Shown one piece after another: positions 1 through 5,317 of a DNA stretch of 5,317 nt. A program made the translations under genes and the position numbers. Within the stretch, counting starts at the first letter, position 1; the number at the start of each line of letters is the position of its first letter. This stretch comes from Chitinivibrionales bacterium (GTDB lineage Bacteria > Fibrobacterota > Chitinivibrionia > Chitinivibrionales > WJMI01). The notes beneath the pieces are model-generated. The model worked only from the letters and a program-made list of their open reading frames with translations. It did not search any database and was not told where the DNA came from. Location: positions 1 through 5,317 of the forward strand of contig WJJU01000834.1 in assembly GCA_014729595.1 (NCBI GenBank). Reading direction: 5' to 3'.

Positions 1-1
1 G

Positions 2-280
2 GTGATAAAGGCGTGTATTCGCCGCGACGTGGATACCGCGTTTCGGTACGGTGGCGATGAATTCGTGGTTATTCTCCCCGAGACCGATAAAACGCATGCC
101 CGCATCGCCGCCGAACGAATCCAGAAGCAGTTTGGAGCGTTGAAATACGGGCGCACTACTCTTTCGGTGGGCATTTCCGAAGCATCCAGCGAGGATGACG
201 CCGATTCGATAGTCAAACGAACCGACGAAGCGCTCTATGAATCGAAGCGCGCGGGGCGTGCGCAAATAACCCTTGCATAA
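2..280 (+). CDS. GGDEF-domain protein (probable diguanylate cyclase), C-terminal fragment
   Basis: This is the last 92 codons or so of a protein whose start lies left of the window. The GTG at position 2 is probably an internal Val codon, not a start. The fragment is the second half of a GGDEF domain, which condenses two GTP into cyclic di-GMP. The active-site signature is intact (YGGDEF, about residues 16-21 of the fragment). Five residues before it lies an RxxD inhibitory site (RDVD), so an active, product-inhibited cyclase is likely. The later LSVGIS strand and the ending EALYESKRAGR are also typical of the family. The protein ends at the usual end of the domain, so GGDEF is the C-terminal module. 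Any sensor domain is outside the window, so the input signal is unknown. No convincing terminator follows, and there is no functional link to the translation genes downstream. Confidence 0.93.
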   Translation: MIKACIRRDVDTAFRYGGDEFVVILPETDKTHARIAAERIQKQFGALKYGRTTLSVGISEASSEDDADSIVKRTDEALYESKRAGRAQITLA

Positions 281-357
281 GACATTGATCCGCAAGCATG
301 CCTTGGAACCGATCATACCGAAGATGAGGTGTTTTCAGAACCGTCGGCCCCAAACTA

Positions 358-387
358 TTGACATAACCACTCCTGCCAACATATTTT
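358..387 (+). promoter_or_regulatory. sigma70-type promoter for tRNA-Val
   Basis: A perfect -35 hexamer TTGACA (358-363) is followed after 18 bases by TATTTT (382-387), a 4 of 6 match to the -10 consensus. Transcription would start near 394, leaving a leader of about 8 bases before the mature tRNA end at 402. The position just upstream of a stable RNA gene supports the call. It is inferred from sequence only. Confidence 0.65.
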
Positions 388-401
388 GTAGTGTCTTTCG
401 G

Positions 402-478
402 GGGCGATTAGCTCAGGTGGTTAGAGTGCTTGCTTGACATGCAAGAGGTCACTGGTTCGAGTCCAGTATCGCCCACCA
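402..478 (+). tRNA. tRNA-Val (anticodon GAC), CCA encoded
   Basis: A full cloverleaf can be drawn. The acceptor stem is GGGCGAT (402-408) with ATCGCCC (468-474), all pairs matched. The D arm is GCTC (411-414) with GAGT (424-427). The anticodon stem is CTTGC (429-433) with GCAAG (441-445) around the loop TTGACAT, giving anticodon GAC at 436-438, which reads GUC and GUU valine codons. The variable loop is short (446-450). The T arm is ACTGG/CCAGT around TTCGAGT. The discriminator base is A475, and CCA (476-478) is encoded in the DNA. It stands alone, behind its own promoter. No strong intrinsic terminator follows; the A-tract at 493-500 and a weak 5-bp stem at 501-523 are not convincing. Confidence 0.97.
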
Positions 479-504
479 TACAAGCATCGAGCAAAAAAAA
501 TCGG

Positions 505-540
505 TTGGGAATATCTCTACCGGCTTTATTATTGTATACT
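505..540 (+). promoter_or_regulatory. putative thrS promoter region
   Basis: TTGGGA (505-510, 4 of 6 to the -35 consensus) and TATTAT (527-532, 5 of 6 to the -10 consensus) are 16 bases apart. A second possible -10, TATACT (535-540), lies just downstream but has no -35 at proper spacing. Transcription from here would start around 539-547 and give thrS a leader of about 260 bases. The AT-rich character against the GC-richer leader supports a promoter, but which -10 is used cannot be told. Confidence 0.45.
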
Positions 541-691
541 AGTGTTTGTTTAGTGTAGCGCTCTCTACGGCCTCTTCGCCTATGATGGTCACTGAGGAAC
601 CCGGAGTAGTCGTCGTGAGTGGCGGCACCGCTATTCTGAATGAACGCTTTGTTGCCGACATGTCCCTCGGTTCACCTCTTACCCCGGGGCA

Positions 692-715
692 CGGCGTGGT
701 ACAATTACCGCGCTG
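692..715 (+). promoter_or_regulatory. 10-bp RNA hairpin in the thrS leader
   Basis: CGGCGTGGTA (692-701) pairs with TACCGCGCTG (706-715) around the loop CAAT, with eight Watson-Crick and two G-U pairs. The stem is long and GC-rich but has no T-tract behind it, so it is not a terminator. It sits about 90 bases before the thrS start. Confidence 0.5.
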
Positions 716-736
716 CGAATACACGAAACAGAGGAT

Positions 737-776
737 ATGCGGGGCACGTAAATTGTGCCTGAGAGTTCTCCCGTAT
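737..776 (+). promoter_or_regulatory. compound hairpin close to the thrS start
   Basis: An outer stem ATGCGG (737-742) with CCGTAT (771-776), including one G-U pair, encloses an inner stem GGCAC (743-747) with GTGCC (755-759). The inner stem has a 7-base loop GTAAATT. The remaining bases 760-770 form a one-sided bulge. The structure ends 27 bases before the thrS ATG, a place where a bound protein could hinder ribosome loading. No function is shown by sequence alone. Confidence 0.4.
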
Positions 777-803
777 TGATCGCGGACAGCAAAGAAGCTC
801 GAC

Positions 804-2714
804 ATGAATATATCATTACCTGACGGGAAGGCGATCAGCCTGCCCGAAGGCGCTTCAGCACGTGATGTAGCGAAGTCGATTGGACCCGGTTTGGCCAAGG
901 CTGCTTTGGCGGCGGAAGTGAACGGCGTACCGGTCGATCTATCAATGCGGTTGTCGGAAGGCGATACCGTCGGAATCATCACGTTCGATTCGCCTAAAGG
1001 CAAGGCGGTGTTTTGGCATTCTTCATCGCATATTCTGGCTCAAGCGGTGCAGGAGCTTTTCCCCGATGCCAAAATTGCAATAGGCCCTTCTATAGAGGAG
1101 GGGTTTTATTATGATTTTGATGTCGCGGAGCCGTTCACGCCGGACGACTTGCAGGCGATTGAAAAGCGCGCCAAAGAGATTGCATCCCGTAAGACACCGA
1201 TTGAGCGTGTGAGAGTCTCTTCCGACGAGGCGCGCGCCTATTTTAAAGAGAAGAATGAGCCATACAAGTTGGAGCTTCTCGCCGATATCCAGGGGGAACC
1301 GTCGATATATGCTCAGGGAGAGTGGCGTGACTTGTGTCGCGGCCCGCATCTGCCGAACACGGGCTATGTCAAAGCCATAAAAGTCCTCAGTTCGTCGGGA
1401 GCCTATTGGCGGGGAAACGAAGACAACCGCATGCTCCAGCGAATCTACGCGATATCGTTTCCTAAGCAGAGCATGCTTGAAGAGTATCTGGTGCTTCTGG
1501 AAGAAGCGAAAAAGCGTGATCATCGCAAACTGGGACGAGAACTTGACCTGTTCTCCTTCCATAAGGAGGGGGCCGGTTTTCCTTTCTGGCATCCGAATGG
1601 AATGATTCTCTACAACGAGGTCGCCGATTATAGTCGCCGACGCCATATAGAGGCCGGTTATCACGAGATTAGGACTCCGGTGATTCTCAACGAGGAGTTG
1701 TGGCGTCAAAGTGGTCATTGGGACAAATATCGCGACAACATGTATTTCACCGAAATCGACGAGGTGACTCACGCCGTCAAGCCGATGAATTGCCCCGGCG
1801 GACTATTGGTGTACAAAAGCAGTAGTCATTCATATCGCGAACTCCCCATCCGAAATTTCGAATTTGGTCTTGTGCATCGGCACGAAAAGGCCAGTGTTTT
1901 ACACGGCCTGTTTCGCGTCCGGCAGTTCACGCAGGACGATGCGCATATATTCTGTACTCCGGAGCAGATTGAGGATGAGCTTTCGCGGGTCATGGATTTC
2001 GTGATCGACATATATCGTGTATTTGGTTTTGAAGATTACCATATTGAGCTTTCCACACGGCCGGAGCAATATATAGGAACCGAGGAGATCTGGGATCGGG
2101 CCGAAGATGCGCTCAAGAGCGTCTTGGAGCACAAAAAGATCACCTATCAGCTTAATCCCGGCGACGGTGCATTTTATGGTCCTAAAATTGACTTTCATAT
2201 CAAGGACTGTTTAAAGCGAAGCTGGCAGTGCGGAACGATTCAACTTGATTTCAGTATGCCGGAGCGGTTTGATTTGGTGTATACCGACGCCGACGGACGG
2301 CGCAAGCGGCCGGTAATGATTCATCGTGCCCTGATGGGTTCGATGGAGCGTTTCATCGGCATCTTGATTGAGCACTATGCGGGATTTCTTCCTTTATGGT
2401 TATCGCCGGTTCACCTTCGGGTGTTACCGATATCTGATCGATTCATCGACTACGGTCAAACCGTTGTCTCGCGGCTGCGTCGGGCGGGGCTTCGAGTCCG
2501 GCTTGATGACAGAACAGAAAAAATCGGGTATAAAATTCGCGATGCTGAGGTCAACAAGATTCCTTACATGGCGGTGGTGGGAGAAAAAGAAGCCGAAGCC
2601 GGAACCGTTTCGCTACGGCTTCACGGCAAAGGCGATTTGGGCTCGTATACAATCGACCGTGTCATTGACGAGCTTCGTGCGCGTATTGCGTCCCGTACCA
2701 CCGACTATGAATAA
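804..2714 (+). CDS. thrS: threonine--tRNA ligase (ThrRS)
   Basis: This cytoplasmic class II synthetase charges tRNA-Thr with threonine. Its 636 residues are close to the 642 of E. coli. The order is a TGS domain (about 1-61), the editing domain (about 62-225) with HSSSH (H72, H76) and the CRGPH segment (C178, H182), the catalytic core (about 245-530), and the anticodon-binding domain (about 531-630). The zinc ligands that select threonine are present: C330 in MNCPGG, H381 in DDAHIF, H507 in MIHRALMGS. Motif 2 has the RHE arginine (R359) and motif 3 ends in SMERFIG (R516). Both editing and synthesis therefore look intact. The ATG gives the normal TGS beginning; its ribosome site is weak (AAAGAAG, 791-797). 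With the structured leader, this suits control of translation. The infC start follows after a 20-base gap. Confidence 0.98.
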   Translation: MNISLPDGKAISLPEGASARDVAKSIGPGLAKAALAAEVNGVPVDLSMRLSEGDTVGIITFDSPKGKAVFWHSSSHILAQAVQELFPDAKIAIGPSIEEGFYYDFDVAEPFTPDDLQAIEKRAKEIASRKTPIERVRVSSDEARAYFKEKNEPYKLELLADIQGEPSIYAQGEWRDLCRGPHLPNTGYVKAIKVLSSSGAYWRGNEDNRMLQRIYAISFPKQSMLEEYLVLLEEAKKRDHRKLGRELDLFSFHKEGAGFPFWHPNGMILYNEVADYSRRRHIEAGYHEIRTPVILNEELWRQSGHWDKYRDNMYFTEIDEVTHAVKPMNCPGGLLVYKSSSHSYRELPIRNFEFGLVHRHEKASVLHGLFRVRQFTQDDAHIFCTPEQIEDELSRVMDFVIDIYRVFGFEDYHIELSTRPEQYIGTEEIWDRAEDALKSVLEHKKITYQLNPGDGAFYGPKIDFHIKDCLKRSWQCGTIQLDFSMPERFDLVYTDADGRRKRPVMIHRALMGSMERFIGILIEHYAGFLPLWLSPVHLRVLPISDRFIDYGQTVVSRLRRAGLRVRLDDRTEKIGYKIRDAEVNKIPYMAVVGEKEAEAGTVSLRLHGKGDLGSYTIDRVIDELRARIASRTTDYE

Positions 2715-2722
2715 CAATTATC

Positions 2723-2737
2723 AAGGAGGCGCATATC
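2723..2737 (+). promoter_or_regulatory. ribosome binding site with ATC start codon for infC
   Basis: AAGGAGG (2723-2729) is the best Shine-Dalgarno sequence in the window. Five bases later is an in-frame ATC (2735-2737). No ATG, GTG or TTG lies at this spacing. The other near-cognate codons of the open frame (ATA 2711, ATT 2717, ATC 2720) have no site before them. A strong site placed on a near-cognate start matches the IF3-controlled infC start known in E. coli (AUU). Confidence 0.75.
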
Positions 2738-3358
2738 AACAGATTTCGGGCTAAAAGGGAAGAAGACCGGACACGCAGGAACCGCATGATCCGCGTCCCC
2801 AAAGTGCGGGCAATCGACGCCGAGGGAAACATGGTCGGAGTTGTCAATACTCAGGAAGCCTTGCGAATGGCGGAAGATGCCGGGCTCGATCTTGTGGAAG
2901 TGGCACCGAATGCCGACCCGCCCGTCTGCCGTGTCATGGATTACGGCAAATACAAATACGAGAAATCCAAGAAGGCCAAAGAGGCCAAAAAGAAGCAGCA
3001 TATCGTTCATCTCAAAGAGATAAAGCTTCATCCCAAAACGGCCAGTCACGACTACCAGTTCAAAATGAAGCATGCGCGTGATTTCCTGCTAAAGGGAGAC
3101 AGAGTCAAAGCTACGGTCGTCTTCAGGGGGCGTGAAATTACACACCTGGAGTTTGGGGAACGATTGCTCAACCAGCTTGAGGAGGACCTTTCGGATATCG
3201 CGGCATCTGAGCAGAGGAACAAACGCGAAGGTCGGAACATGGTATCGATGTTCGTACCCGACAAGGCCAAAGTCAAGCAGTACCAGCGAAAAATCGAGCA
3301 AGAACGTAAGCGTCAGGAAGCGGGCGAAAAAGCGCCGGAAGAAGAACTATCCGAATAA
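2735..3358 (+). CDS. infC: translation initiation factor IF-3
   Basis: IF3 binds the 30S subunit, prevents premature 50S joining, and checks start codon and initiator tRNA. From the ATC the protein has 207 residues: a basic N-terminal extension, the N domain beginning RRNRMIRVPKVRAID (about 15-29), the signature VMDYGKYKYEKSKK (67-80), a Lys-rich linker, and the C domain (about 90-180) with HDYQFKMKHA and EGRNMVSMFVP. The tail is charged, ending in acidic residues. A start at ATG 2786 would give 190 residues but remove the conserved RxN before IR. That ATG does have a modest AGGA (2777-2780) at 5 bases, so a second, shorter product is possible. The ATC start is preferred because of AAGGAGG and the conserved N-terminus. 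IF3 discriminates against near-cognate codons, so negative self-regulation is expected by analogy with E. coli. It probably shares a transcript with thrS. Confidence 0.95.
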   Translation: MNRFRAKREEDRTRRNRMIRVPKVRAIDAEGNMVGVVNTQEALRMAEDAGLDLVEVAPNADPPVCRVMDYGKYKYEKSKKAKEAKKKQHIVHLKEIKLHPKTASHDYQFKMKHARDFLLKGDRVKATVVFRGREITHLEFGERLLNQLEEDLSDIAASEQRNKREGRNMVSMFVPDKAKVKQYQRKIEQERKRQEAGEKAPEEELSE

Positions 3359-3367
3359 GCTTCCCTA

Positions 3368-3395
3368 TTTGACGGATAAATTTTGACGGATAAAT
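3368..3395 (+). repeat. perfect 14-base tandem repeat, two copies
   Basis: TTTGACGGATAAAT occurs twice without a break (3368-3381 and 3382-3395), starting 9 bases after the infC stop. Each copy includes TTGACG, a 5 of 6 match to the -35 consensus. The repeat therefore doubles a possible promoter element in front of rpmI. It could be a recent slippage duplication or a doubled regulatory site. Confidence 0.9.
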
Positions 3396-3414
3396 ATAGT
3401 GTCGTTGATATAAT
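3383..3414 (+). promoter_or_regulatory. internal promoter for rpmI-rplT with extended -10
   Basis: TATAAT (3409-3414) is a perfect -10, and TG with one spacer base (3406-3408) precedes it, making an extended -10. The nearest -35-like hexamer is TTGACG (3383-3388) with a long 20-base spacer; an extended -10 can work with a poor -35. The upstream TTGACG (3369-3374) could pair with TAAATA (3391-3396) at 16 bases. A start near 3421 would leave only about 15 bases before the rpmI ATG, room for the ribosome site but not for an L20-type leader structure. Confidence 0.6.
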
Positions 3415-3435
3415 TCATCTCGCCGGGAGAGCATC

Positions 3436-3630
3436 ATGCCGAAGATGAAATCTAGGAGTTCGGTGAAAAAGCGGTTTAGAACTACCGCGGACGGTCATCT
3501 TAAGCGAAAGAGGGCCTACAAGAGTCATATCCTGACCAAGAAGAGCAGAAAGCGCAAGCGCACTTTGCGTCAGAACACTTTGGTCGATTCAACACAAGAA
3601 AACAAGATCAAGTCGATGATGGTCGGGTAA
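3436..3630 (+). CDS. rpmI: 50S ribosomal protein L35 (bL35)
   Basis: L35 is a small, very basic protein of the large ribosomal subunit. The 64 residues match the usual length of about 65. The beginning MPKMKSRSSVKKRF, the central KRKRAYKSHILTKKS (about 23-37) and the following RKRKRTLRQ are diagnostic. The ATG has a site GGGAG (3425-3429) 6 bases upstream. The gene is separated from infC by 77 bases with a likely promoter of its own, and is followed 18 bases later by rplT, its normal partner. The two are probably made together from one mRNA. Confidence 0.97.
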   Translation: MPKMKSRSSVKKRFRTTADGHLKRKRAYKSHILTKKSRKRKRTLRQNTLVDSTQENKIKSMMVG

Positions 3631-3648
3631 CGGAAAAGGAGCAGAGCA

Positions 3649-3996
3649 ATGCCGCGGGCAAAGACACGTGTTGCCTCCCGGGCGCGGAGGAAAAAAATCA
3701 TCTCGGCAAACGCCGGGTATTTTGGAAAACGAAAGAATTGTATCCGTACCGCTACCGACGCGTATTGGAAGTCGGGGACCTATGCGTATCGCGACAGGCG
3801 CCGTAAAAAGCGGGATTTCCGTTCGCTGTGGATTTTGCGGATCAACGCCGCGGCCCGGCTTAACGGGACTACGTACGCGAAACTGATCAACGGGCTCAAA
3901 AAGAAGGGAATTGAGGTTGATCGGAAAATGCTGGCGAACTTGGCGGTCAATGAACCTAATTCCTTTGCCAGAATCGTCACGGAGGTAGCATCGTAA
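3649..3996 (+). CDS. rplT: 50S ribosomal protein L20 (bL20)
   Basis: L20 binds 23S rRNA directly and is needed early in 50S assembly. In several bacteria it also represses its own operon by binding the mRNA. The 115 residues agree with the family. The N-terminal half is a long basic helix (ASRARRKK, GYFGKRKN, about 9-30), followed by YAYRDRRRKKRDFRSLWI (about 45-62), INAAARLNG and the C-terminal globular part with GIEVDRKMLANLAV (about 88-101). The GYFGKRKN wording resembles L20 of Bacteroidetes and relatives. The start is well placed behind AAGGAG (3636-3641) with 7 bases spacing. No known L20-binding leader was recognised in the short gaps upstream, so feedback is possible but not shown. 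Confidence 0.97.
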   Translation: MPRAKTRVASRARRKKIISANAGYFGKRKNCIRTATDAYWKSGTYAYRDRRRKKRDFRSLWILRINAAARLNGTTYAKLINGLKKKGIEVDRKMLANLAVNEPNSFARIVTEVAS

Positions 3997-4072
3997 ACGC
4001 GGGTGTCGACCGCCGCCAATCAACCGTAAAAAGATAAAAACTTTTCCTGCCGTTCATGAACAGCGATTCTTG

Positions 4073-4096
4073 GGCGTGTGCCGTACGGCATACGCC
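4073..4096 (+). promoter_or_regulatory. 10-bp hairpin in the rplT-pheS gap
   Basis: GGCGTGTGCC (4073-4082) pairs with GGCATACGCC (4087-4096) around the tetraloop GTAC; nine pairs are Watson-Crick and one is G-U. It is the strongest stem in the 143-base gap and ends 43 bases before the pheS start. No T-tract follows, so it is not a simple intrinsic terminator. It may be an mRNA processing or stabilising element between rplT and pheS, or part of a pheS control region. No phenylalanine-rich leader peptide was found. Confidence 0.5.
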
Positions 4097-4139
4097 GGCG
4101 GTGCTTCGCGGCAAAAGGCAGGGATGAATTGCAGGGCGC

Positions 4140-5168
4140 ATGGGCGATCAAAACTACACTTCGATCGAAGAGTTGGAAAAGCTGACCGCCGAGGTCAATC
4201 TTGAGCTGGAGCACATTAGCGATGATGCTCAAGCGGAGGCATTTCGGATAAAGTACTTGGGCAAAAAAGGGCTGTTGCGGTCATTGCTCAAAAGTCTCAA
4301 GGATCTTCCCGAAGACCATCGACGCACCTTTGGCGCACGTGCCAATCAGCTTCGTGCCGAAGTTGAGGAGCGGTTCAAGGCTGCACCCTGGAAAACGGCC
4401 GGCATGGAACAGCGTGATCGTTCTTTCGACCCCACCCTTCCCGGCCTACCGATCCCCTCCGGGAGTATCCATCCACTCTCAAAAATGCAGCAGGAAATCT
4501 GCGATATTTTTGTGAGTATGGGATTCGAAATCGCCGAGGGTCCCGAGGCGGAGACGGAATATTATAACTTTACCGCTTTGAATTTCCCCCCGCATCATCC
4601 GGCGCGGGACATGCAAGACACCTTCTTTATATCCGATGCGGCGCTGTTGCGGACTCATACCTCACCGGTACAGATACGGGTGATGGAGAAAGGGGAACCG
4701 CCTATTCGGTGCATCATGCCGGGACGCGTGTATCGCAATGAAGAGATCAATGCGAGGAGCTATTGTCTGTTCGGACAAATCGAGGGGTTGTATGTCGACG
4801 AAAACGTGAGTATGGCCGATCTCAAGGGAACGCTTCTCGGCTTTGCTCGTCGTTTTTTCGACGAAGATACCGCCATCAAAATTCGACCCAGTTTTTTCCC
4901 GTTTACCGAGCCAAGCATAGAAATAGACATCAAATGCTTCTTGTGTAAAGGTGAAGGGTGCAGTGTCTGTAAGCATAGCGGATGGCTGGAGGTACTGGGG
5001 GCGGGGATGGTGCATCCCAACGTGCTTGCCGCCGGCGGTGTTGTCGGCGACAAATACACGGGTTTCGCATTCGGGCTTGGGATAGATCGCCTCGCGTTGC
5101 TCAAATATGGAATCGACGACATCAGGTTGTTCTACGAAAACGATATGCGATTTTTACGGCAGTTTTGA
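4140..5168 (+). CDS. pheS: phenylalanine--tRNA ligase alpha subunit (PheRS alpha)
   Basis: This is the catalytic subunit of the cytoplasmic alpha2-beta2 synthetase that charges tRNA-Phe; pheT follows for beta. The 342 residues match the family (327-350). Residues 1-85 form the N-terminal coiled coil that contacts tRNA. The class II core follows: HPLSKMQQEI (111-120), YYNFTALNFPPHHPARDMQD (141-160), RTHTSPVQIR (171-180), motif 2 GRVYRNEEI (195-203), and motif 3 FGLGIDRLALLKYG (311-324). Four cysteines at 266, 269, 274 and 277 form a CxxC-x4-CxxC knuckle, as in several non-proteobacterial PheS. The segment FGQIEG (211-216) has Gly212 where FHQ(I/V/M/L)EG is usual. The start follows a TGA (4125-4127) in the same frame, and its ribosome site (AGGG, 4133-4136) is weak and close. 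Confidence 0.97.
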   Translation: MGDQNYTSIEELEKLTAEVNLELEHISDDAQAEAFRIKYLGKKGLLRSLLKSLKDLPEDHRRTFGARANQLRAEVEERFKAAPWKTAGMEQRDRSFDPTLPGLPIPSGSIHPLSKMQQEICDIFVSMGFEIAEGPEAETEYYNFTALNFPPHHPARDMQDTFFISDAALLRTHTSPVQIRVMEKGEPPIRCIMPGRVYRNEEINARSYCLFGQIEGLYVDENVSMADLKGTLLGFARRFFDEDTAIKIRPSFFPFTEPSIEIDIKCFLCKGEGCSVCKHSGWLEVLGAGMVHPNVLAAGGVVGDKYTGFAFGLGIDRLALLKYGIDDIRLFYENDMRFLRQF

Positions 5169-5240
5169 GGGTCGTACAAACCGCCGTACCAAGCCTGTCG
5201 CGCACCTACTTCACTCAAAACCAATGGTCCGGTAGTACTT

Positions 5241-5317
5241 ATGAAATTCGCATATAGTTGGCTCAAAGATTTGGTTCATACGGACCTTTCCGCCGATGAA
5301 GCGGCGGAGGTGCTTAC
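5241..5317 (+). CDS. pheT: phenylalanine--tRNA ligase beta subunit, N-terminal fragment
   Basis: Only the first 25 codons and two bases are in the window. The beginning MKFAYSWLKDLV followed by LSADEAAEVL is typical of the PheT N-terminus, and the position after pheS fits. The beta subunit carries the tRNA-binding, editing and structural domains of PheRS, none of which can be checked here. The 72-base gap from pheS holds no gene or strong hairpin, and the ribosome site is poor (GGTAG, 5231-5235). Cotranscription with pheS is likely. Confidence 0.9.
   Translation, partial: MKFAYSWLKDLVHTDLSADEAAEVL

Larger units (their letters stand above)
541..803 (+). promoter_or_regulatory. structured thrS 5' leader, putative autoregulatory region
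   Basis: No convincing gene lies in the 325 bases between the tRNA and thrS. The stretch can fold into a chain of hairpins: 554-558/565-569; 588-593/618-623, which competes with 618-622/628-632; 641-645/670-674; 692-701/706-715; and 737-742/771-776 enclosing 743-747/755-759. CGGGGCACG occurs twice (685-693 and 740-748), so GTGCC at 755-759 can pair with either copy. CCGCG at 708-712 can pair with CGCGG at 781-785, just before the weak thrS ribosome site, but only if the 692-715 hairpin opens. Such exclusive pairings suggest translational or attenuation control. In E. coli, ThrRS binds a tRNA-like thrS leader, but no homology to that leader is claimed. No canonical T-box consensus or intrinsic terminator was found. 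The regulatory role is inferred. Confidence 0.4.

Noticed and set aside
491..530. Intrinsic terminator after tRNA-Val
   Set aside because: Only a 5-bp stem (501-505/519-523) with a 13-base loop and a short, interrupted T-run follows; too weak to call.
682..689. CCCCGGGG palindrome as a regulatory operator
   Set aside because: An isolated 8-base palindrome in GC-rich leader sequence is expected by chance, and no second copy was seen.
612..715. T-box riboswitch upstream of thrS
   Set aside because: GTGGTAC and ACCGCG fragments exist at 697-712, but the contiguous AGGGTGGNACCGCG consensus and a terminator with a T-tract are absent. The fragments simply pair with each other.
546..779. 77-codon open frame on the + strand in the thrS leader (TTG start)
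   Set aside because: It has no ribosome site, no recognisable domain and a weak start codon, and it overlaps the hairpins. It is better explained as a leader.
539..1003. 154-codon open frame on the - strand across the leader and thrS start
   Set aside because: Its larger part lies antisense to the conserved TGS domain of thrS, and the protein shows no family features.
1023..1772. 249-codon open frame on the - strand inside thrS
   Set aside because: It is wholly antisense to the conserved ThrRS editing and catalytic domains; a shadow frame.
4030..4045. AAAAG/CTTTT stem after rplT as a terminator
   Set aside because: Five mostly A-T pairs make an unstable stem, and the T-run is only four bases, so termination is unlikely.
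4056..4127. Phe-codon attenuator leader peptide for pheS
   Set aside because: The 23-codon frame contains no phenylalanine codon and has no Shine-Dalgarno sequence, unlike E. coli pheM.

Overview
The window is a bacterial housekeeping segment, read entirely on the + strand. It holds the translation cluster thrS-infC-rpmI-rplT-pheS-pheT, preceded by a tRNA-Val gene and the tail of a GGDEF-domain protein. Base composition is moderate (roughly half G+C by eye). Protein details such as GYFGKRKN in L20 and the CxxC-x4-CxxC knuckle in PheS resemble the Fibrobacteres-Chlorobi-Bacteroidetes superphylum or a related candidate lineage (Zixibacteria-like). The promoters look sigma70-like rather than Bacteroidetes-type. 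The lineage guess is an inference of low confidence.

Layout: 1-280 is the C-terminal end of a diguanylate-cyclase domain, cut by the left edge. 281-401 is intergenic and carries a good promoter for tRNA-Val(GAC) at 402-478, which has an encoded CCA. 479-803 is a 325-base non-coding stretch with a putative thrS promoter and a leader that can fold into several hairpins, some mutually exclusive. Then come thrS (804-2714), infC (2735-3358, apparently starting at a rare ATC codon), a 77-base gap with a perfect 14-base tandem repeat and an extended -10 promoter, rpmI (3436-3630), rplT (3649-3996), a 143-base gap with a 10-bp hairpin, pheS (4140-5168), a 72-base gap, and the first 25 codons of pheT, cut by the right edge.

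The products all serve translation: two class II aminoacyl-tRNA synthetases (ThrRS, and PheRS alpha with the start of beta), initiation factor IF3, and the large-subunit proteins L35 and L20. This gene order is widely conserved in bacteria. In studied species it is controlled by feedback: ThrRS on thrS, IF3 on its own AUU start, L20 on its operon. The features most worth attention here are regulatory: the ATC start of infC, the structured thrS leader, the duplicated promoter element before rpmI, and the hairpin before pheS.

I found no mobile element, CRISPR array, defence system or clearly novel system. The window is essentially ordinary core genome with some interesting leader sequences.
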